Shown: positions 1 to 10,283, numbered from the stretch's first letter. The stretch: DNA of 64,000 nucleotides from Mycobacteroides chelonae (GCF_016767715.1 NZ_CP050145.1:4526001-4590000); one strand, 5' to 3'. The notes: generated by a model from the sequence alone, not told the origin. Program-made: numbers and translations.

Positions 1-524
1 GGGAGGTAGCGCGCTACATAACCCGGTGACGCCATCCCGAAGTACCGCATCGAGCCAAGCGGTTCGGAGCGGCATCCGGCGATGGGCTTCGGCTCCGTTG
101 TCACCGCTGCCATCACAACGCCTGCGCGCAACAACTCCGCGGAATGATCCTGATCCTCAACGCGGATGTCGATAAGCACGCCGTCGGGAATCTGCGCCAA
201 TACCGACCCCATCCAGGTTTCGAATGAGTCGGCATTCACCGCGATCGCGACCCGGATCGGAGATCCATCGACACCCATCTCGCGCAGTGCCTCACGCTCC
301 AGTGTGCCAACCTGGGCCGCCAGCCGCATCAACGAGACACCCGCATCGGTTGCCACACAGGGCTTCTCGCGGCGAACCAGCACCTGACCCACCGACTGTT
401 CCAACGCCTTGACACGTTGACTCACCGCCGAAGGAGTGATGACGAGCCGCCGGGCGGCGGCATCGAAGCTGCCCTCCTCGATGACGGCGGCGAAGGCAAC
501 CAGCTGCTGGGAGTCCAGACTCAC
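1..524 (-). CDS. argP: ArgP/IciA-type LysR regulator (3' part missing)
   Basis: LysR-family transcription factor, read from a GTG at 524 leftwards off the window edge, so only about 174 N-terminal residues are present. The start reads VSLDSQQLVAFAAVIEEGSF, followed by a winged helix-turn-helix with TPSAVSQRVKALEQ, typical of ArgP/IciA proteins that sense lysine or arginine. It is divergent from a LysE/ArgO exporter starting at 596, the classic regulator-target arrangement of this family. The start codon lies inside an inverted repeat (524-540), which would allow autoregulation. The ligand-binding domain begins around residue 90 and is cut by the window edge. Family assignment is firm; the exact ligand is inferred from the neighbour. 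Confidence 0.88.
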   Translation of the reverse strand, partial: MSLDSQQLVAFAAVIEEGSFDAAARRLVITPSAVSQRVKALEQSVGQVLVRREKPCVATDAGVSLMRLAAQVGTLEREALREMGVDGSPIRVAIAVNADSFETWMGSVLAQIPDGVLIDIRVEDQDHSAELLRAGVVMAAVTTEPKPIAGCRSEPLGSMRYFGMASPGYVARYL

Positions 525-540
525 ATTAGCGATTCTAATG
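524..540. promoter_or_regulatory. Inverted repeat in the argP/lysE divergent promoter
   Basis: CATTAG (524-529) and CTAATG (535-540) form a 6-bp inverted repeat with a 5-bp spacer. A third CATTAG half-site sits at 553-558, nearer the exporter. The placement between a LysR gene and its divergent target fits an ArgP binding region. The assignment is inferred from position. Confidence 0.5.
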
Positions 541-595
541 CAGAGTAAGAATCATTAGCTTTACTACAGCTTTTTACCGCCCTAGCGTCGACGTT

Positions 596-1189
596 GTGAC
601 CGTCCTCTTCCTTGGCTTCCTGACCGGAATGTCCCTCATTGCCGCCATCGGCGCCCAGAACGCCTTCGTACTCAGACAAGGGATTCGCAGTGAGTACGTG
701 CTGCCGGTGGTCGCCGTGTGCATCACCGGCGACTTTCTGCTCATCGCCGCGGGCATCGGCGGCCTCGGTGGACTGATCGCGGCCACGCCGAGCCTGCTCA
801 CCGTGGCCAAGGTGGGCGGTGCCGCGTTTCTCATCTGCTACGGATTGCTGGCCGCCCGCCGCGCATTACGGCCCGGCACTCTGGTTCCCGCCGAATCCAA
901 TCCGGCACGCCTCGGCGCGGTGCTGATGACCGCACTGGCCATCACCTTCCTGAATCCGCACGTTTATCTCGACACCGTGGTGCTGCTCGGCTCACTCGCC
1001 AACGCACACAAGGACGCACGCTGGCTGTTCGGCGCGGGCGCCCTGATCGCAAGTGTCGTCTGGTTCGTGGGACTCGGCTTCGGCGCCCGGCACCTTGCCG
1101 GACTGTTCCAGCGTCCGGGAACCTGGCGTGTACTCGACGCCGTCATCGCCGTCGTCATGATCACGCTGGGCCTCACATTGGTCGTCTGA
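596..1189 (+). CDS. LysE/ArgO-family amino-acid exporter
   Basis: Inner-membrane exporter of basic amino acids, 197 aa with about six hydrophobic segments, the usual size for LysE/ArgO. The N-terminus ([20 protein letters not shown]) carries the family's conserved [11 protein letters not shown] stretch around residues 20-31. A second conserved patch, [15 protein letters not shown], is near residue 120. It starts at a GTG at 596 and is divergent from an ArgP-type regulator, so lysine or arginine export induced by intracellular excess is the likely role. Substrate choice between lysine and arginine cannot be read from the sequence. Confidence 0.88.
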   Translation: MTVLFLGFLTGMSLIAAIGAQNAFVLRQGIRSEYVLPVVAVCITGDFLLIAAGIGGLGGLIAATPSLLTVAKVGGAAFLICYGLLAARRALRPGTLVPAESNPARLGAVLMTALAITFLNPHVYLDTVVLLGSLANAHKDARWLFGAGALIASVVWFVGLGFGARHLAGLFQRPGTWRVLDAVIAVVMITLGLTLVV

Positions 1190-1198
1190 TCACCCTTG

Positions 1199-1216
1199 CC
1201 GAACCATTTGGTTCGG
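1199..1216. promoter_or_regulatory. Palindromic operator before the DUF4334-ADH-tetR operon
   Basis: CCGAACCA (1199-1206) and TGGTTCGG (1209-1216) form a perfect 8-bp inverted repeat with a 2-bp spacer. A third CCGAACCA half-site lies at 1231-1238, just before the start at 1257. The operon ends with a TetR gene, so this is a likely autoregulatory TetR operator. Confidence 0.6.
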
Positions 1217-1256
1217 TGTTAGCGTCCTTCCCGAACCAACTGACTTGGGAGAGACA

Positions 1257-1724
1257 ATGGATGTCGACAAGGCCCGCACCCGCTTCGCCGAACTTCGAGG
1301 TCACCGGGACGTCAGTCCCGCCGACCTCGACGAGATCTGGGCCGCGCTCGATACCGCCCGACCCGAAGACATGCTCGGCAGTTGGAAGGGCGACGAGTTC
1401 CACACCGGACACAAGATGAACGGACAGCTGGCCGCCGCCCGCTGGTACGGCAAGATCTTCAGATCCATCAACGACGTCGAGCCGATCGTCTGTTACGACG
1501 ACGAAGGAAAGTTGTTCTCCAACAACGATTTGAGTCTGGGTGGTGCAACCCTGTGGGACATCGAGTTCCGCGGCGAGGTCACCGGCACCATGGTGTACGA
1601 CGGACAGCCCACTTTTGATCACTTCAAGTGGGTCGACGAGAACACGCTGATGGGCATCATGAACGGCAAACGTCAGCGCGCCAGCGGCAACTACCTCTAC
1701 TTCATTCTCGAACGCGATCAGTGA
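1257..1724 (+). CDS. GXWXG / DUF4334 domain protein
   Basis: A 155-aa soluble protein with the GXWXG signature (LGSWKGDEFHTGHKMNGQL, about residues 40-58) followed by a DUF4334-type C-terminal half. This two-domain layout is common in actinobacteria and has no established biochemical role. The ATG at 1257 is preferred because GGGAGA lies just upstream; a TTG at 1245 is also in frame. It is the first gene of an operon: the next gene begins at GTG 1721 and overlaps its stop by four bases. Co-expression with a zinc alcohol dehydrogenase and a TetR suggests a role in handling a small lipophilic compound, which is inference. Confidence 0.8.
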   Translation: MDVDKARTRFAELRGHRDVSPADLDEIWAALDTARPEDMLGSWKGDEFHTGHKMNGQLAAARWYGKIFRSINDVEPIVCYDDEGKLFSNNDLSLGGATLWDIEFRGEVTGTMVYDGQPTFDHFKWVDENTLMGIMNGKRQRASGNYLYFILERDQ

Positions 1725-2788
1725 AAGTCACTGCAGCACTGAGCCGATCCGCAGAGCCTTCATTCGCCCTCGAAGAGGTGGAACTCGAGGATCCGCGCTC
1801 CGACGAGGTGCTCGTCAAGATTCACGCCACCGGCCTGTGCCACACCGACCTGACCTTCACATCACAGGTACCGATCCCGGCGGTGCTCGGCCATGAGGGT
1901 GCGGGGGTTGTCCAGGCCGTAGGCCCTGACGTGAGCGGTATCCGGCCAGGAGACCGTGTGGTCTTGAGCTACCGCAGCTGCGGCCAGTGCCGACAGTGCG
2001 ATGCGGGTGAGCGGGCCTACTGTTCCCGCGCCGCCCGGCTCAACCTCTCGGGTACACGGCTCGACGGCACGACGACACTGTCCCAGAACGGGAACGCACT
2101 GTTCGGCTCGTTCTTCGGACAGTCGAGCTTCGCCCAGTACGCACTAGCCACCGCCGACAACACCGTCGTGGTGGACCCCTCCACGGACCTCACCATCGCC
2201 GCTCCCCTTGGCTGCGGTCTGCAGACCGGTGCCGGCGCGGTGCTCAACGTACTTACACCTGAACCAGATTCGCGCCTCGTGGTGTTCGGCGCTGGCGGTG
2301 TCGGCCTCGCCGCGGTGATGGCCGCCAAGGCGGTCGGAGTGCAGACGATCATCGCTGTGGACCCTGTCGCCTCGCGGCGAGACAAAGCCACCGAATTGGG
2401 TGCGACCCATACCGTCGACCCCACGGCCCAGGACGTGACCACCATCGCACGCGGGGCCACCCATGCTCTGGACACCACGGCCAACCCCGATGTCATCGCC
2501 ACGGCGCTCGGGCTGCTGCGGCAGCGCGGTGTACTGGTTCTGGTCGGGCTGGGTGCCTCACGCGGAACAATCGATCTCACCGATCTGATGTTCGGCGGCA
2601 AGGTGATCCGTGGATGCATCGAGGGCGACGCGAATCCTCTGGAGTTCATTCCGGAACTGCTGAGGATGCACGCGCAGGGCCGCTTCCCGATCGAATCGCT
2701 GATACGCACCTACCCGGCGCGTGATATCGATCGAGCCGTCGCGGACGCGCGATCGGGAATCGCGATCAAACCGGTGCTGCTCTGGTGA
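1721..2788 (+). CDS. Zinc-dependent aryl/alkyl alcohol dehydrogenase
   Basis: Medium-chain dehydrogenase of 355 aa that oxidises an alcohol with NAD(P). It shows the catalytic zinc segment CHTD near residue 37 and GHEGAGVV near residue 60. The structural zinc cluster is CGQCRQCDAGERAYC around residues 87-101, and the Rossmann motif GAGGVG is near residue 190. The inner loop NGNALFGSFFGQSSFAQYAL resembles benzyl-alcohol (aryl-alcohol) dehydrogenases. The GTG at 1721 overlaps the previous stop in GTGA, and the next gene repeats this coupling. The true substrate is unknown. Confidence 0.85.
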   Translation: MKVTAALSRSAEPSFALEEVELEDPRSDEVLVKIHATGLCHTDLTFTSQVPIPAVLGHEGAGVVQAVGPDVSGIRPGDRVVLSYRSCGQCRQCDAGERAYCSRAARLNLSGTRLDGTTTLSQNGNALFGSFFGQSSFAQYALATADNTVVVDPSTDLTIAAPLGCGLQTGAGAVLNVLTPEPDSRLVVFGAGGVGLAAVMAAKAVGVQTIIAVDPVASRRDKATELGATHTVDPTAQDVTTIARGATHALDTTANPDVIATALGLLRQRGVLVLVGLGASRGTIDLTDLMFGGKVIRGCIEGDANPLEFIPELLRMHAQGRFPIESLIRTYPARDIDRAVADARSGIAIKPVLLW

Positions 2789-3372
2789 GCGCCATGCGAG
2801 CGGCCGGGCAGGCCACCCACGACCGGATCATGGCGGCCGCCAAGGCCGAGTTCACCGAGTACGGCTTCGCCGGTGCGCGGCTCAACCGAATTGCCACCAA
2901 TGCGAACGCAAGTAAGGAACGGCTGTACAGCTACTTTGAGAGCAAGGAGCAGCTGTTTGAAGCCGTTGTGGCGCAATGGATCAATGATGCGCCATACAAG
3001 GTGCCGCTGCGCGCCGACGATGTGCCAGGCTACGTCGCGGGCCTCTTCGACAACATCGTCGCCGACCCCCAGGGCGCACGGTTACAGCGCTGGATCGAGC
3101 TGGAAGCCCCCGACGGAATGTTCGACAACCACGTACTGCGCCGCATCTTCCAGGCGAAACTCGACGAGGTGCGCCGGGGCCAGCAGTGCGGGCTCATCGA
3201 CCCGGCGTGGGACCCCACATGTCTGCTCATGATGCTGATCGATATCGCCTACTCGATGGCGGCTAGCGGATTCGGTATCGACCGGATTGTCGGCGAACCG
3301 CTCGGCGACGACGTGCTCGCGGACCGCCGCACCGCAGCCGCCGAGGCGGCACGCCGGCTGGTAGCCCGTTAA
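2785..3372 (+). CDS. TetR/AcrR-family regulator
   Basis: A 195-aa repressor with an N-terminal helix-turn-helix (AGARLNRIATNANASKERLYSYFESKEQLF, about residues 28-58, shortened here to its key part NANASKERLYSYF) and a variable ligand-binding C-terminal domain. It starts at GTG 2785 and overlaps the dehydrogenase stop by four bases. It is thus the third gene of a translationally coupled operon and probably controls it through the palindrome at 1199-1216. Confidence 0.85.
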   Translation: MSAMRAAGQATHDRIMAAAKAEFTEYGFAGARLNRIATNANASKERLYSYFESKEQLFEAVVAQWINDAPYKVPLRADDVPGYVAGLFDNIVADPQGARLQRWIELEAPDGMFDNHVLRRIFQAKLDEVRRGQQCGLIDPAWDPTCLLMMLIDIAYSMAASGFGIDRIVGEPLGDDVLADRRTAAAEAARRLVAR

Positions 3373-3420
3373 CGAACATCGCCGCACCCCCTGAGTGCAT
3401 GTGCCAGCTACTCTCGATAT

Positions 3421-4413
3421 GTGCCGTCCGCGATATTGACCCGCCGCGGGTTTCTCGCTGCCGGTGCCACGCTCGCCGCGGGCACCGCGCTGGCTGCCTG
3501 CACCAAGGACTCTCCCCCCACCTCCGAGCGCAACGGTGTCGCCGTCATCAAGCACGCGTTCGGCACCACCGAAGTCAAGACCCCGCCGCAGCGCATCGTC
3601 AGCGCCGGGTACACCGAGCATGACTACCTGCTGGCGCTGGGCATCGTCCCTATCGCGGTCACCGAGTGGTACGGAGGATTCCCCTTCGCCACCTGGCCAT
3701 GGGCTACCGATCGCCTGGGCGCGGCCACACCCGAGGTGCTCACCCTTACCGACGGACTGATGGTCGACAAGATCGCATCCCTGAAACCCGACCTCATCCT
3801 GGCCACCAACGCCGGGCTGGATCAGGACAACTACAACAAGTTGTCCGGTATCGCACCGACCATCGCGCAGTCGGGCAAGTACGCGTTCTTCGAGCCGTGG
3901 AAGGACCAGGCCAAGGCCATCGGGCAGTCCGTGTTCAAGCCGTCGGAGATGGACGCCGTGGCGCAGGCCGTCGACAGCAGATTCGCTTCGGCCACGTCTG
4001 CGCACCCCAGCTTCAAGGATAAGAAGGTCATCTACCTGCAGGGTGAACTGCTCGACGGACAGGCCATCGCGTATCGATCCGGACCGCGCACCGGATTCCT
4101 CAGCTCCCTCGGATTGGCTGTTCCCGCCGAATTGGAGAGCTACGGCAAGGCCGACCAGCTCGCCCATCTTCCGGCCGATCAGCTTGCCAGTGTGCTCGGG
4201 CAGGCCGATGTGCTGCTGTGGGGCACCGAATCCGACGAACAGAGCACCGCGCTGCAGGCCGACCCGGTGATCACCAAACTGGGCTCCTCGCTGCTGAACC
4301 GCAGCATTTTCACCAGCAAGGAGCTGGCCGGCGCCATCAACTTCAGCTCGCCGCTGAGTCTGACCTACGTGGCGGACAACCTGGTCCCCCAGCTGGCCCG
4401 AGTACTGGGGTGA
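3421..4413 (+). CDS. Iron-siderophore ABC substrate-binding lipoprotein, FecB2-like
   Basis: Periplasmic binding protein of 330 aa, the same length as recalled for M. tuberculosis Rv0265c (FecB2). The N-terminus has a twin-arginine-like start (LTRRGFLAAGATL) ending in a lipobox LAAC near residue 26, so it is exported and lipid-anchored. The rest is a TroA/FecB-type fold (PQRIVSAGYTEHDYLLALG). It probably captures ferric siderophore or heme for an importer encoded elsewhere, as no permease or ATPase is adjacent. It starts at GTG 3421, and the next gene starts on the last base of its stop codon. Confidence 0.85.
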   Translation: MPSAILTRRGFLAAGATLAAGTALAACTKDSPPTSERNGVAVIKHAFGTTEVKTPPQRIVSAGYTEHDYLLALGIVPIAVTEWYGGFPFATWPWATDRLGAATPEVLTLTDGLMVDKIASLKPDLILATNAGLDQDNYNKLSGIAPTIAQSGKYAFFEPWKDQAKAIGQSVFKPSEMDAVAQAVDSRFASATSAHPSFKDKKVIYLQGELLDGQAIAYRSGPRTGFLSSLGLAVPAELESYGKADQLAHLPADQLASVLGQADVLLWGTESDEQSTALQADPVITKLGSSLLNRSIFTSKELAGAINFSSPLSLTYVADNLVPQLARVLG

Positions 4414-4805
4414 TGAACTACCCACCCGCCCGACCGGCCCAGCCGTATTGGGCTGACGTTGTGATTCGCGTAGTCGGTGGCATCGTCGGCGCCATAGCTC
4501 TTGGTGTCTTCGCACTGGGTGCATACATGGTGTTGTCGACCCGGCTGTCGTCGAATCCGTTCGCCGACCCGCACGGCTACGGGCTGATCATCGGAATGGT
4601 GCTCGCCCTGCCCTGCGGACTGCTGGCCTCAGGCACGCTGCCGTTGGCGCTTCCCCGCAGGCAATGGCTTCGCGCCTTCACCATCGGCTTCGTCGTGTAT
4701 CTCGCGGCGGCGGCATTGTTGATCTACTCGGCCGCCACCATGCCCAACCGCCCTCCGCCCTGCGCGACAAATCCACCCGCGCCCCACTGCAAGCACGCAC
4801 CCTAG
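4413..4805 (+). CDS. Small membrane protein of unknown function
   Basis: A 130-aa protein with about three hydrophobic segments (residues 20-42, 57-76 and 88-107) and a proline-rich C-terminal tail containing two cysteines (CATNPPAPHC). Its ATG at 4413 overlaps the stop of the FecB2-like gene (TGATG), so it is translated with it. No family is recognised. Confidence 0.7.
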   Translation: MNYPPARPAQPYWADVVIRVVGGIVGAIALGVFALGAYMVLSTRLSSNPFADPHGYGLIIGMVLALPCGLLASGTLPLALPRRQWLRAFTIGFVVYLAAAALLIYSAATMPNRPPPCATNPPAPHCKHAP

Positions 4806-4815
4806 ACTTCGCGGA

Positions 4816-5529
4816 ATGGCGACAAGCGAGGTCGAGACAAGCCCCCAGGATCATGTGGTCTTCGCCCAGGTGGGCCGCAGCTACTATCCGCTGCTGTCGG
4901 CTGTCTTTGTCGGAGTCGTACTCATCTCGAACGTGGCTGCCACCAAGGCAATTGGCTTTGGCCCTGTGGTCGGCGATTGGTCGCTGATCACCGATGGGGC
5001 ATTCGTGCTGTTCCCGCTGAGCTATGTGATCGGCGATGTGCTCAGTGAGGTCTACGGGTATCGCGCCACCAACCGGGTGATCCTGCTCGGGTTCGCGATG
5101 GAACTCCTGGCATGCCTGGTGTTGTGGACGGCCAAGATCCTGCCGCCCGCCGACTTCTATCCCAACCAAGAGGCCTTTTCCACCATCGTCACCAGCATCA
5201 CCACGCTCATGGTGGCAGGACTCGCGGGATATCTTGTTGGACAAACACTTAACGCGCTCGTGGTGGTGCGCATGAAGAAGCGTTCCAAGGAACGCCACCT
5301 GTGGGCGCGACTGGTGGGTTCGACGGTTATCGGCGAGTTCGCCGATTCACTGGTGTTCTGTTCCATCGCGGCCACCGCGCTGGGCATTCACACCTTCGGC
5401 CAGTTGGCGACGTACACGGCCCTGGGCTGGATCTTCAAGTCGGTGGTGGAGATCGTGATGCTGCCGATTACCTATCGGGTGATCGCCTACATCAAGAAGC
5501 ACGAGCCGACTTATACACAGGCCGGATAA
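4816..5529 (+). CDS. yhhQ: Queuosine-precursor transporter, YhhQ/VUT family
   Basis: Integral membrane protein of 237 aa with about six hydrophobic helices. The family hallmarks are ISNVAATKAI near residue 37 and the FPLSYVIGDVLSEVYGY block near residues 67-83. Characterised members import the queuosine precursors preQ0/preQ1. The upstream gene ends 10 bp before it. No queuosine biosynthesis gene is nearby, consistent with a salvage role. Confidence 0.87.
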   Translation: MATSEVETSPQDHVVFAQVGRSYYPLLSAVFVGVVLISNVAATKAIGFGPVVGDWSLITDGAFVLFPLSYVIGDVLSEVYGYRATNRVILLGFAMELLACLVLWTAKILPPADFYPNQEAFSTIVTSITTLMVAGLAGYLVGQTLNALVVVRMKKRSKERHLWARLVGSTVIGEFADSLVFCSIAATALGIHTFGQLATYTALGWIFKSVVEIVMLPITYRVIAYIKKHEPTYTQAG

Positions 5530-5568
5530 ATGCGCCCCTAGGCGTGGCCACGGGAGTACCGTCGAAAT

Positions 5569-6216
5569 ATGAGTACCGCAACGGATTTGAAGGTGCGGGA
5601 TCACGGGGATCGGGCGTTGTTGCTCGAGTGCACATCCGTGCAGGAAGTGCTGGCGTGGACGTCGGCGCTGAATGCCGACCCTATCGACGGCGTCACCGAT
5701 ATCGTTCCCGCGTCCCGGACCGTACTTCTCAAGCTCGACAGCCCGGCCGACCAGGCCATAGTGCGGCACCGGCTGACGCAACGCACGGCACCGACGGGCA
5801 CGGCGGAGAGCACCGCCTCGCCACCGGTGACCATCCCGGTCCGGTACGACGGTCTCGATCTCGAAGAAGTTGCCGAGCACACGGGCCTCGGTGTAGACGG
5901 TGTCATCGCGGCACACACCGGAACGGTATGGACCGTCGGATTCTGCGGATTCGCACCGGGATTCGCGTACCTCGTGGGCGGGGACACACGCCTGGCCATC
6001 CCGCGCCGCGCCGACCCGCGCACCAAAGTACCTGCCGGTGCCGTCGCGCTCGCCGGCGAGTTCAGTGGGATTTACCCGCGTGAATCTCCCGGCGGCTGGC
6101 AACTGATCGGCAGCACCGACGCCGTCATCTGGGACCTCGACCGCAACCCACCTGCGTTACTGACGCCCGGCACCCGTGTCCAGTTCCAAGTACAAACCCA
6201 GGGGACGATCGCATGA
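5569..6216 (+). CDS. pxpB: 5-oxoprolinase subunit PxpB
   Basis: Subunit of the ATP-dependent 5-oxoprolinase PxpABC that hydrolyses pyroglutamate to glutamate (KipI / allophanate hydrolase subunit 1 family). It is 215 aa with the conserved C-terminal block [13 protein letters not shown] (about residues 125-137), then [19 protein letters not shown] and GGWQLIG. Its end overlaps pxpC by four bases (ATGA), as usual for the pair. It corresponds in order to Rv0264c. Confidence 0.9.
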   Translation: MSTATDLKVRDHGDRALLLECTSVQEVLAWTSALNADPIDGVTDIVPASRTVLLKLDSPADQAIVRHRLTQRTAPTGTAESTASPPVTIPVRYDGLDLEEVAEHTGLGVDGVIAAHTGTVWTVGFCGFAPGFAYLVGGDTRLAIPRRADPRTKVPAGAVALAGEFSGIYPRESPGGWQLIGSTDAVIWDLDRNPPALLTPGTRVQFQVQTQGTIA

Positions 6217-7088
6217 GACCCACCCTTGAGGTAATGCGCACCGGCCCTCTCGCTCTGATTCAGGACCTCGGGCGCGTCGGCAAGGCGGCCATGGGTGTCG
6301 GACGCTCCGGGGCAGCCGATCGCAAATCGCATTCGCTGGCCAACCGGTTGGTGGCGAACCCCGATCATCTGGCGACCATCGAGGTGACACTGGGCGGCAT
6401 GTCATTTCGGGTCTCCGGCGGTGATGCGGTGGTGGCTGTGACCGGTGCCGACACCGATCCGTCCGTCAACGGAATTCCCTTCGGCACCAACAGTATTACC
6501 CAAGTTCAAGATGGCGATGTGGTGTCGCTCGGCGCACCGCTCAGTGGCCTGCGTAGCTACGTGGCCGTGCGCGGTGGAGTCAGCGTGGCGCCGGTGATGG
6601 GCTCGCGCAGCTTCGACATCCTGTCTGGCATCGGCCCCAAGCCGCTGCAGGCCGGGGACAGGCTGCCGGTCGGACCACGGTCCCCTTCCTTCCCGGAGAT
6701 CGAGCAAGCACCGGTAGCCACCATGTCCGATGACATCGTCGAACTCAAGGTGGTGCCCGGTCCGCGTGACGACTGGTTCGTCGATCCCGACGAGCTGACA
6801 CACGGAAGCTGGATCGTCTCCGATCGCAGCGACCGGGTAGGCACCCGGCTCAGCGGTAAGCCTCTGGAGCTACGCGACCCCGCCAGGCAGCTGCCGAGCG
6901 AGGGCGTGATCCGCGGTGCAATCCAGGTGCCACCCGGCGGCCAGCCCGTTATCCTGGGCCCTGACCATCCGGTGACCGGCGGCTATCCGGTCATCGGGGT
7001 GATCACCGATCAGGATGTGGATCTGGCCGCCCAGGTGCGACCAGGACAAACCGTTCGGTTCCGCTGGTCAAGACCGCGCCTCAGCTAG
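6213..7088 (+). CDS. pxpC: 5-oxoprolinase subunit PxpC
   Basis: Biotin-dependent carboxyltransferase-fold (KipA) subunit of 5-oxoprolinase, 291 aa. Conserved features are [20 protein letters not shown] near residues 10-29, YVAVRGGV near residue 114 and a C-terminal [14 protein letters not shown] near residue 250. It is translationally coupled to pxpB. The third subunit, PxpA (LamB/YcsF), is not encoded in this window, so the complex must be completed from elsewhere. Confidence 0.9.
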   Translation: MRPTLEVMRTGPLALIQDLGRVGKAAMGVGRSGAADRKSHSLANRLVANPDHLATIEVTLGGMSFRVSGGDAVVAVTGADTDPSVNGIPFGTNSITQVQDGDVVSLGAPLSGLRSYVAVRGGVSVAPVMGSRSFDILSGIGPKPLQAGDRLPVGPRSPSFPEIEQAPVATMSDDIVELKVVPGPRDDWFVDPDELTHGSWIVSDRSDRVGTRLSGKPLELRDPARQLPSEGVIRGAIQVPPGGQPVILGPDHPVTGGYPVIGVITDQDVDLAAQVRPGQTVRFRWSRPRLS

Positions 7089-8278
<1,190 letters not shown>

Positions 8279-8322
8279 AGCGACGGTACCGACGCAATCT
8301 AAGAGAGCCTGAGAAAGCGGGG

Positions 8323-8991
8323 CTACCTGCCAGCGAGGGCGCGCTCCTTACGGCGCAAGTACATCCGGATCGCAACGACGACGCCCACGATCAGTCCCCC
8401 CGTGGTGAGCATCGACACCACCGGGTTCACCGCCTGGACCACATCGACGGAGAAGCTGTAGATGATCACCACCATCAAGGCGCAGAACAGCAGGCTGAAG
8501 ATCCCGCACCAGAAGCTGACGAGAACATGCAGCCGGTGGTACGAGCGCTGGTCCTCATCGGTCCAGCCCTGTTCCTCGGCCAGTTTCTCCACGCCGCCGG
8601 GCCAGAGTTTGGTGACCAACAGCTCGGTCAGTGGCTTGCCGATGAGCGCACTGATCAGAAAATAGCTGGCCAGCAACATGCCCGGCACCTCATTGGTGAC
8701 CTGTGACAAACGTGGGTCGCGGGTGAGCCACGCCATGACGAGGCTGACGCCAAAGATGGGCACCACCAGCAATGAGACCGGATCCAGGGCCCGCTTCCAC
8801 GCCATCTTCACCAACGCCTGGGCGGCCGATACCGCGGTGGCGGCCATCAGCGCGTGCAGCTCCGAGAAGCCTGCCAGGCGCAGACCGAAGTAGGCACATA
8901 GCGCGGGTCCGACATTGAGCACGCCCTCGATCAAAAGCTGGCGGGGCGAGATCCCGCTCTCGGTTTCGGGCTGCTCGGTGGACAGTGACAC
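8323..8991 (-). CDS. VC0807-family membrane protein, copy 2
   Basis: A 222-aa protein with about six transmembrane helices, the middle of three tandem paralogues. Shared blocks are ELHALMAATAVSA, GKPLTELLV, SYHRLHVLVSFWCG and IIYSFSVDVVQAVNP. It is closer to copy 3 than to copy 1, judged by the YSFSVD and FWCG/LWCG blocks. It ends in a basic tail (YLRRKERALAGR). Only 20 bp separate its start from the stop of copy 3, so the two are co-transcribed. No biochemical function is known for the family. Confidence 0.8.
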   Translation of the reverse strand: MSLSTEQPETESGISPRQLLIEGVLNVGPALCAYFGLRLAGFSELHALMAATAVSAAQALVKMAWKRALDPVSLLVVPIFGVSLVMAWLTRDPRLSQVTNEVPGMLLASYFLISALIGKPLTELLVTKLWPGGVEKLAEEQGWTDEDQRSYHRLHVLVSFWCGIFSLLFCALMVVIIYSFSVDVVQAVNPVVSMLTTGGLIVGVVVAIRMYLRRKERALAGR

Positions 8992-9011
8992 CGCGCGACT
9001 GTATCCGGTCG

Positions 9012-9671
9012 TCAGGCCGCGGGCGAGTCGTACGTCATGCGCTGAAGGTAGCGTCGGATAACCACAATGATGCCGATGATCAGTCCCATTGTGGTCACCA
9101 GGGAGAAGATTTGGTTGACCGCCTGGGCGATATCAACCGAGAAGCTGTAGATGATGACGATCGATATTGCCGACAGCAGCAGGCTGATGACACCGCACCA
9201 CAAACTCACGTGGACATGCATCCGGTGATACGAACGGAAGTTCTCCGGAGTCCAATGGTGTTCGGCCGCAATCTCTTCGATTCGCCCAGGCCGAGCCTTC
9301 GCGATCATCAGTTCGGTGAGGGGCTTGCCGATGAACGCACTTCCGATAAGAAACAGCGATAGCAGGATGCCGGGAATCGTGTTGGATACCTGGGCCATAC
9401 GTGCATCGGAGGTGACGAGCGCGATGACCAGACTCAGCCCGAAGTTGAACATCAGGAAGCCCGACAGGACGTCGAACTTGCGGTTCTTGACCACCGTGAT
9501 CAACACCTGAATCGCGGCGACCACCGTGGCAGCAATCAACGCGTGAATCTCGGGTTGCCCAAAGGCACGCAGCAGGTAATAGGTGCCGAGGGATGGTCCG
9601 ACGCTGGCAAGGGTGTGCCGGAGCACGACGCGCGCTGACGCCTTCTGATTCTCTGCGGGCTGCTCGGGCAC
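9012..9671 (-). CDS. VC0807-family membrane protein, copy 3 (first in operon)
   Basis: A 219-aa membrane protein and the promoter-proximal member of the tandem triplet. Blocks shared with copies 1 and 2 are EIHALIAATVVAAIQV, GKPLTELMI, SYHRMHVHVSLWCG and IIYSFSVDIAQAVN. The N-terminus is polar (MPEQPAENQKAS) before the first helix. It is divergent from hsp20 across a 170-bp gap. Function unknown; intimate membrane placement and triplication suggest subunits of one assembly or dosage expansion, which is inference. Confidence 0.8.
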   Translation of the reverse strand: MPEQPAENQKASARVVLRHTLASVGPSLGTYYLLRAFGQPEIHALIAATVVAAIQVLITVVKNRKFDVLSGFLMFNFGLSLVIALVTSDARMAQVSNTIPGILLSLFLIGSAFIGKPLTELMIAKARPGRIEEIAAEHHWTPENFRSYHRMHVHVSLWCGVISLLLSAISIVIIYSFSVDIAQAVNQIFSLVTTMGLIIGIIVVIRRYLQRMTYDSPAA

Positions 9672-9763
9672 GCGGCGAGGGTACCCGGCGAAACTGGGAA
9701 TCAGAGGCTGGCACGCAGCGGCGATGAGCTCGCGCGCGCGTTCGCCGTCGGCGTACAGAAAAC

Positions 9764-9790
9764 GGAACTTTAGCGCGAGTCACTCAAGTT
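9764..9790 (+). promoter_or_regulatory. Possible ECF-sigma promoter of hsp20
   Basis: GGAACT (9764-9769) followed after 18 bp by GTT (9788-9790) resembles the SigE/SigH promoter pattern of mycobacteria. It lies about 50 bp before the hsp20 start. SigE/SigH control of the M. tuberculosis homologue is recalled knowledge; the match here is by eye. Confidence 0.35.
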
Positions 9791-9841
9791 TGTACGTGTG
9801 ACGGCCGGTTCAGATTCCGGCCCTATAGAAGGAGACACGCT

Positions 9842-10270
9842 ATGAGCAATCTGGTTTGGACACGCCGCAGCCCGTTCGCCGAGTTCGACGCGCTGGTACG
9901 TCAGTCCTTCGGCCCGGCCACCAGCTGGCCCACCCCCGGTTTCGTTCCGTCCGCCGAGGTCGTGAAGGACGGCGATGACGCCCTGGTCCGTCTGGACCTG
10001 CCCGGCGTCGACGTCGACCAGGACGTCACGGTCGAGGTGGAACGCGGCAAGTTGGTGGTGTCCGGTGAGCGCCGCGACGCACGCGCCGAACAAACGGAAG
10101 GACGCGTACTGCGCGAGGTCCGCTACGGCACGTTCCGTCGCACCTTCACATTGCCCACCCATGTGACGGGTGATGCGATCTCGGCGAGCTACGACGCCGG
10201 CGTGCTGACCGTCAAGGTCGCCGGCGCCTACGCAAACGCCGAGGCGCAGAAGATCGAGATCACCAAGTAA
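9842..10270 (+). CDS. hsp20: Hsp20 / alpha-crystallin small heat-shock protein
   Basis: ATP-independent holdase of 142 aa. The alpha-crystallin domain occupies about residues 36-130 with DLPGVDVDQDVTVEVERGKL and the terminal AxxxGVLTV motif (ASYDAGVLTVKV near residue 119). A short variable N-terminus (MSNLVWTRRSPFAEFDALV) precedes it. AAGGAG lies eight bases before the ATG. It matches the position and kind of Rv0251c. A strong hairpin terminator follows immediately. Confidence 0.92.
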   Translation: MSNLVWTRRSPFAEFDALVRQSFGPATSWPTPGFVPSAEVVKDGDDALVRLDLPGVDVDQDVTVEVERGKLVVSGERRDARAEQTEGRVLREVRYGTFRRTFTLPTHVTGDAISASYDAGVLTVKVAGAYANAEAQKIEITK

Positions 10271-10283
10271 TCGGCAGGCCGAG

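Noticed and set aside
3082..4524. Open frame of 480 codons on the minus strand across the TetR and FecB2-like genes
   Set aside because: Arg/Gly/Val-rich shadow frame antisense to two well-supported genes.
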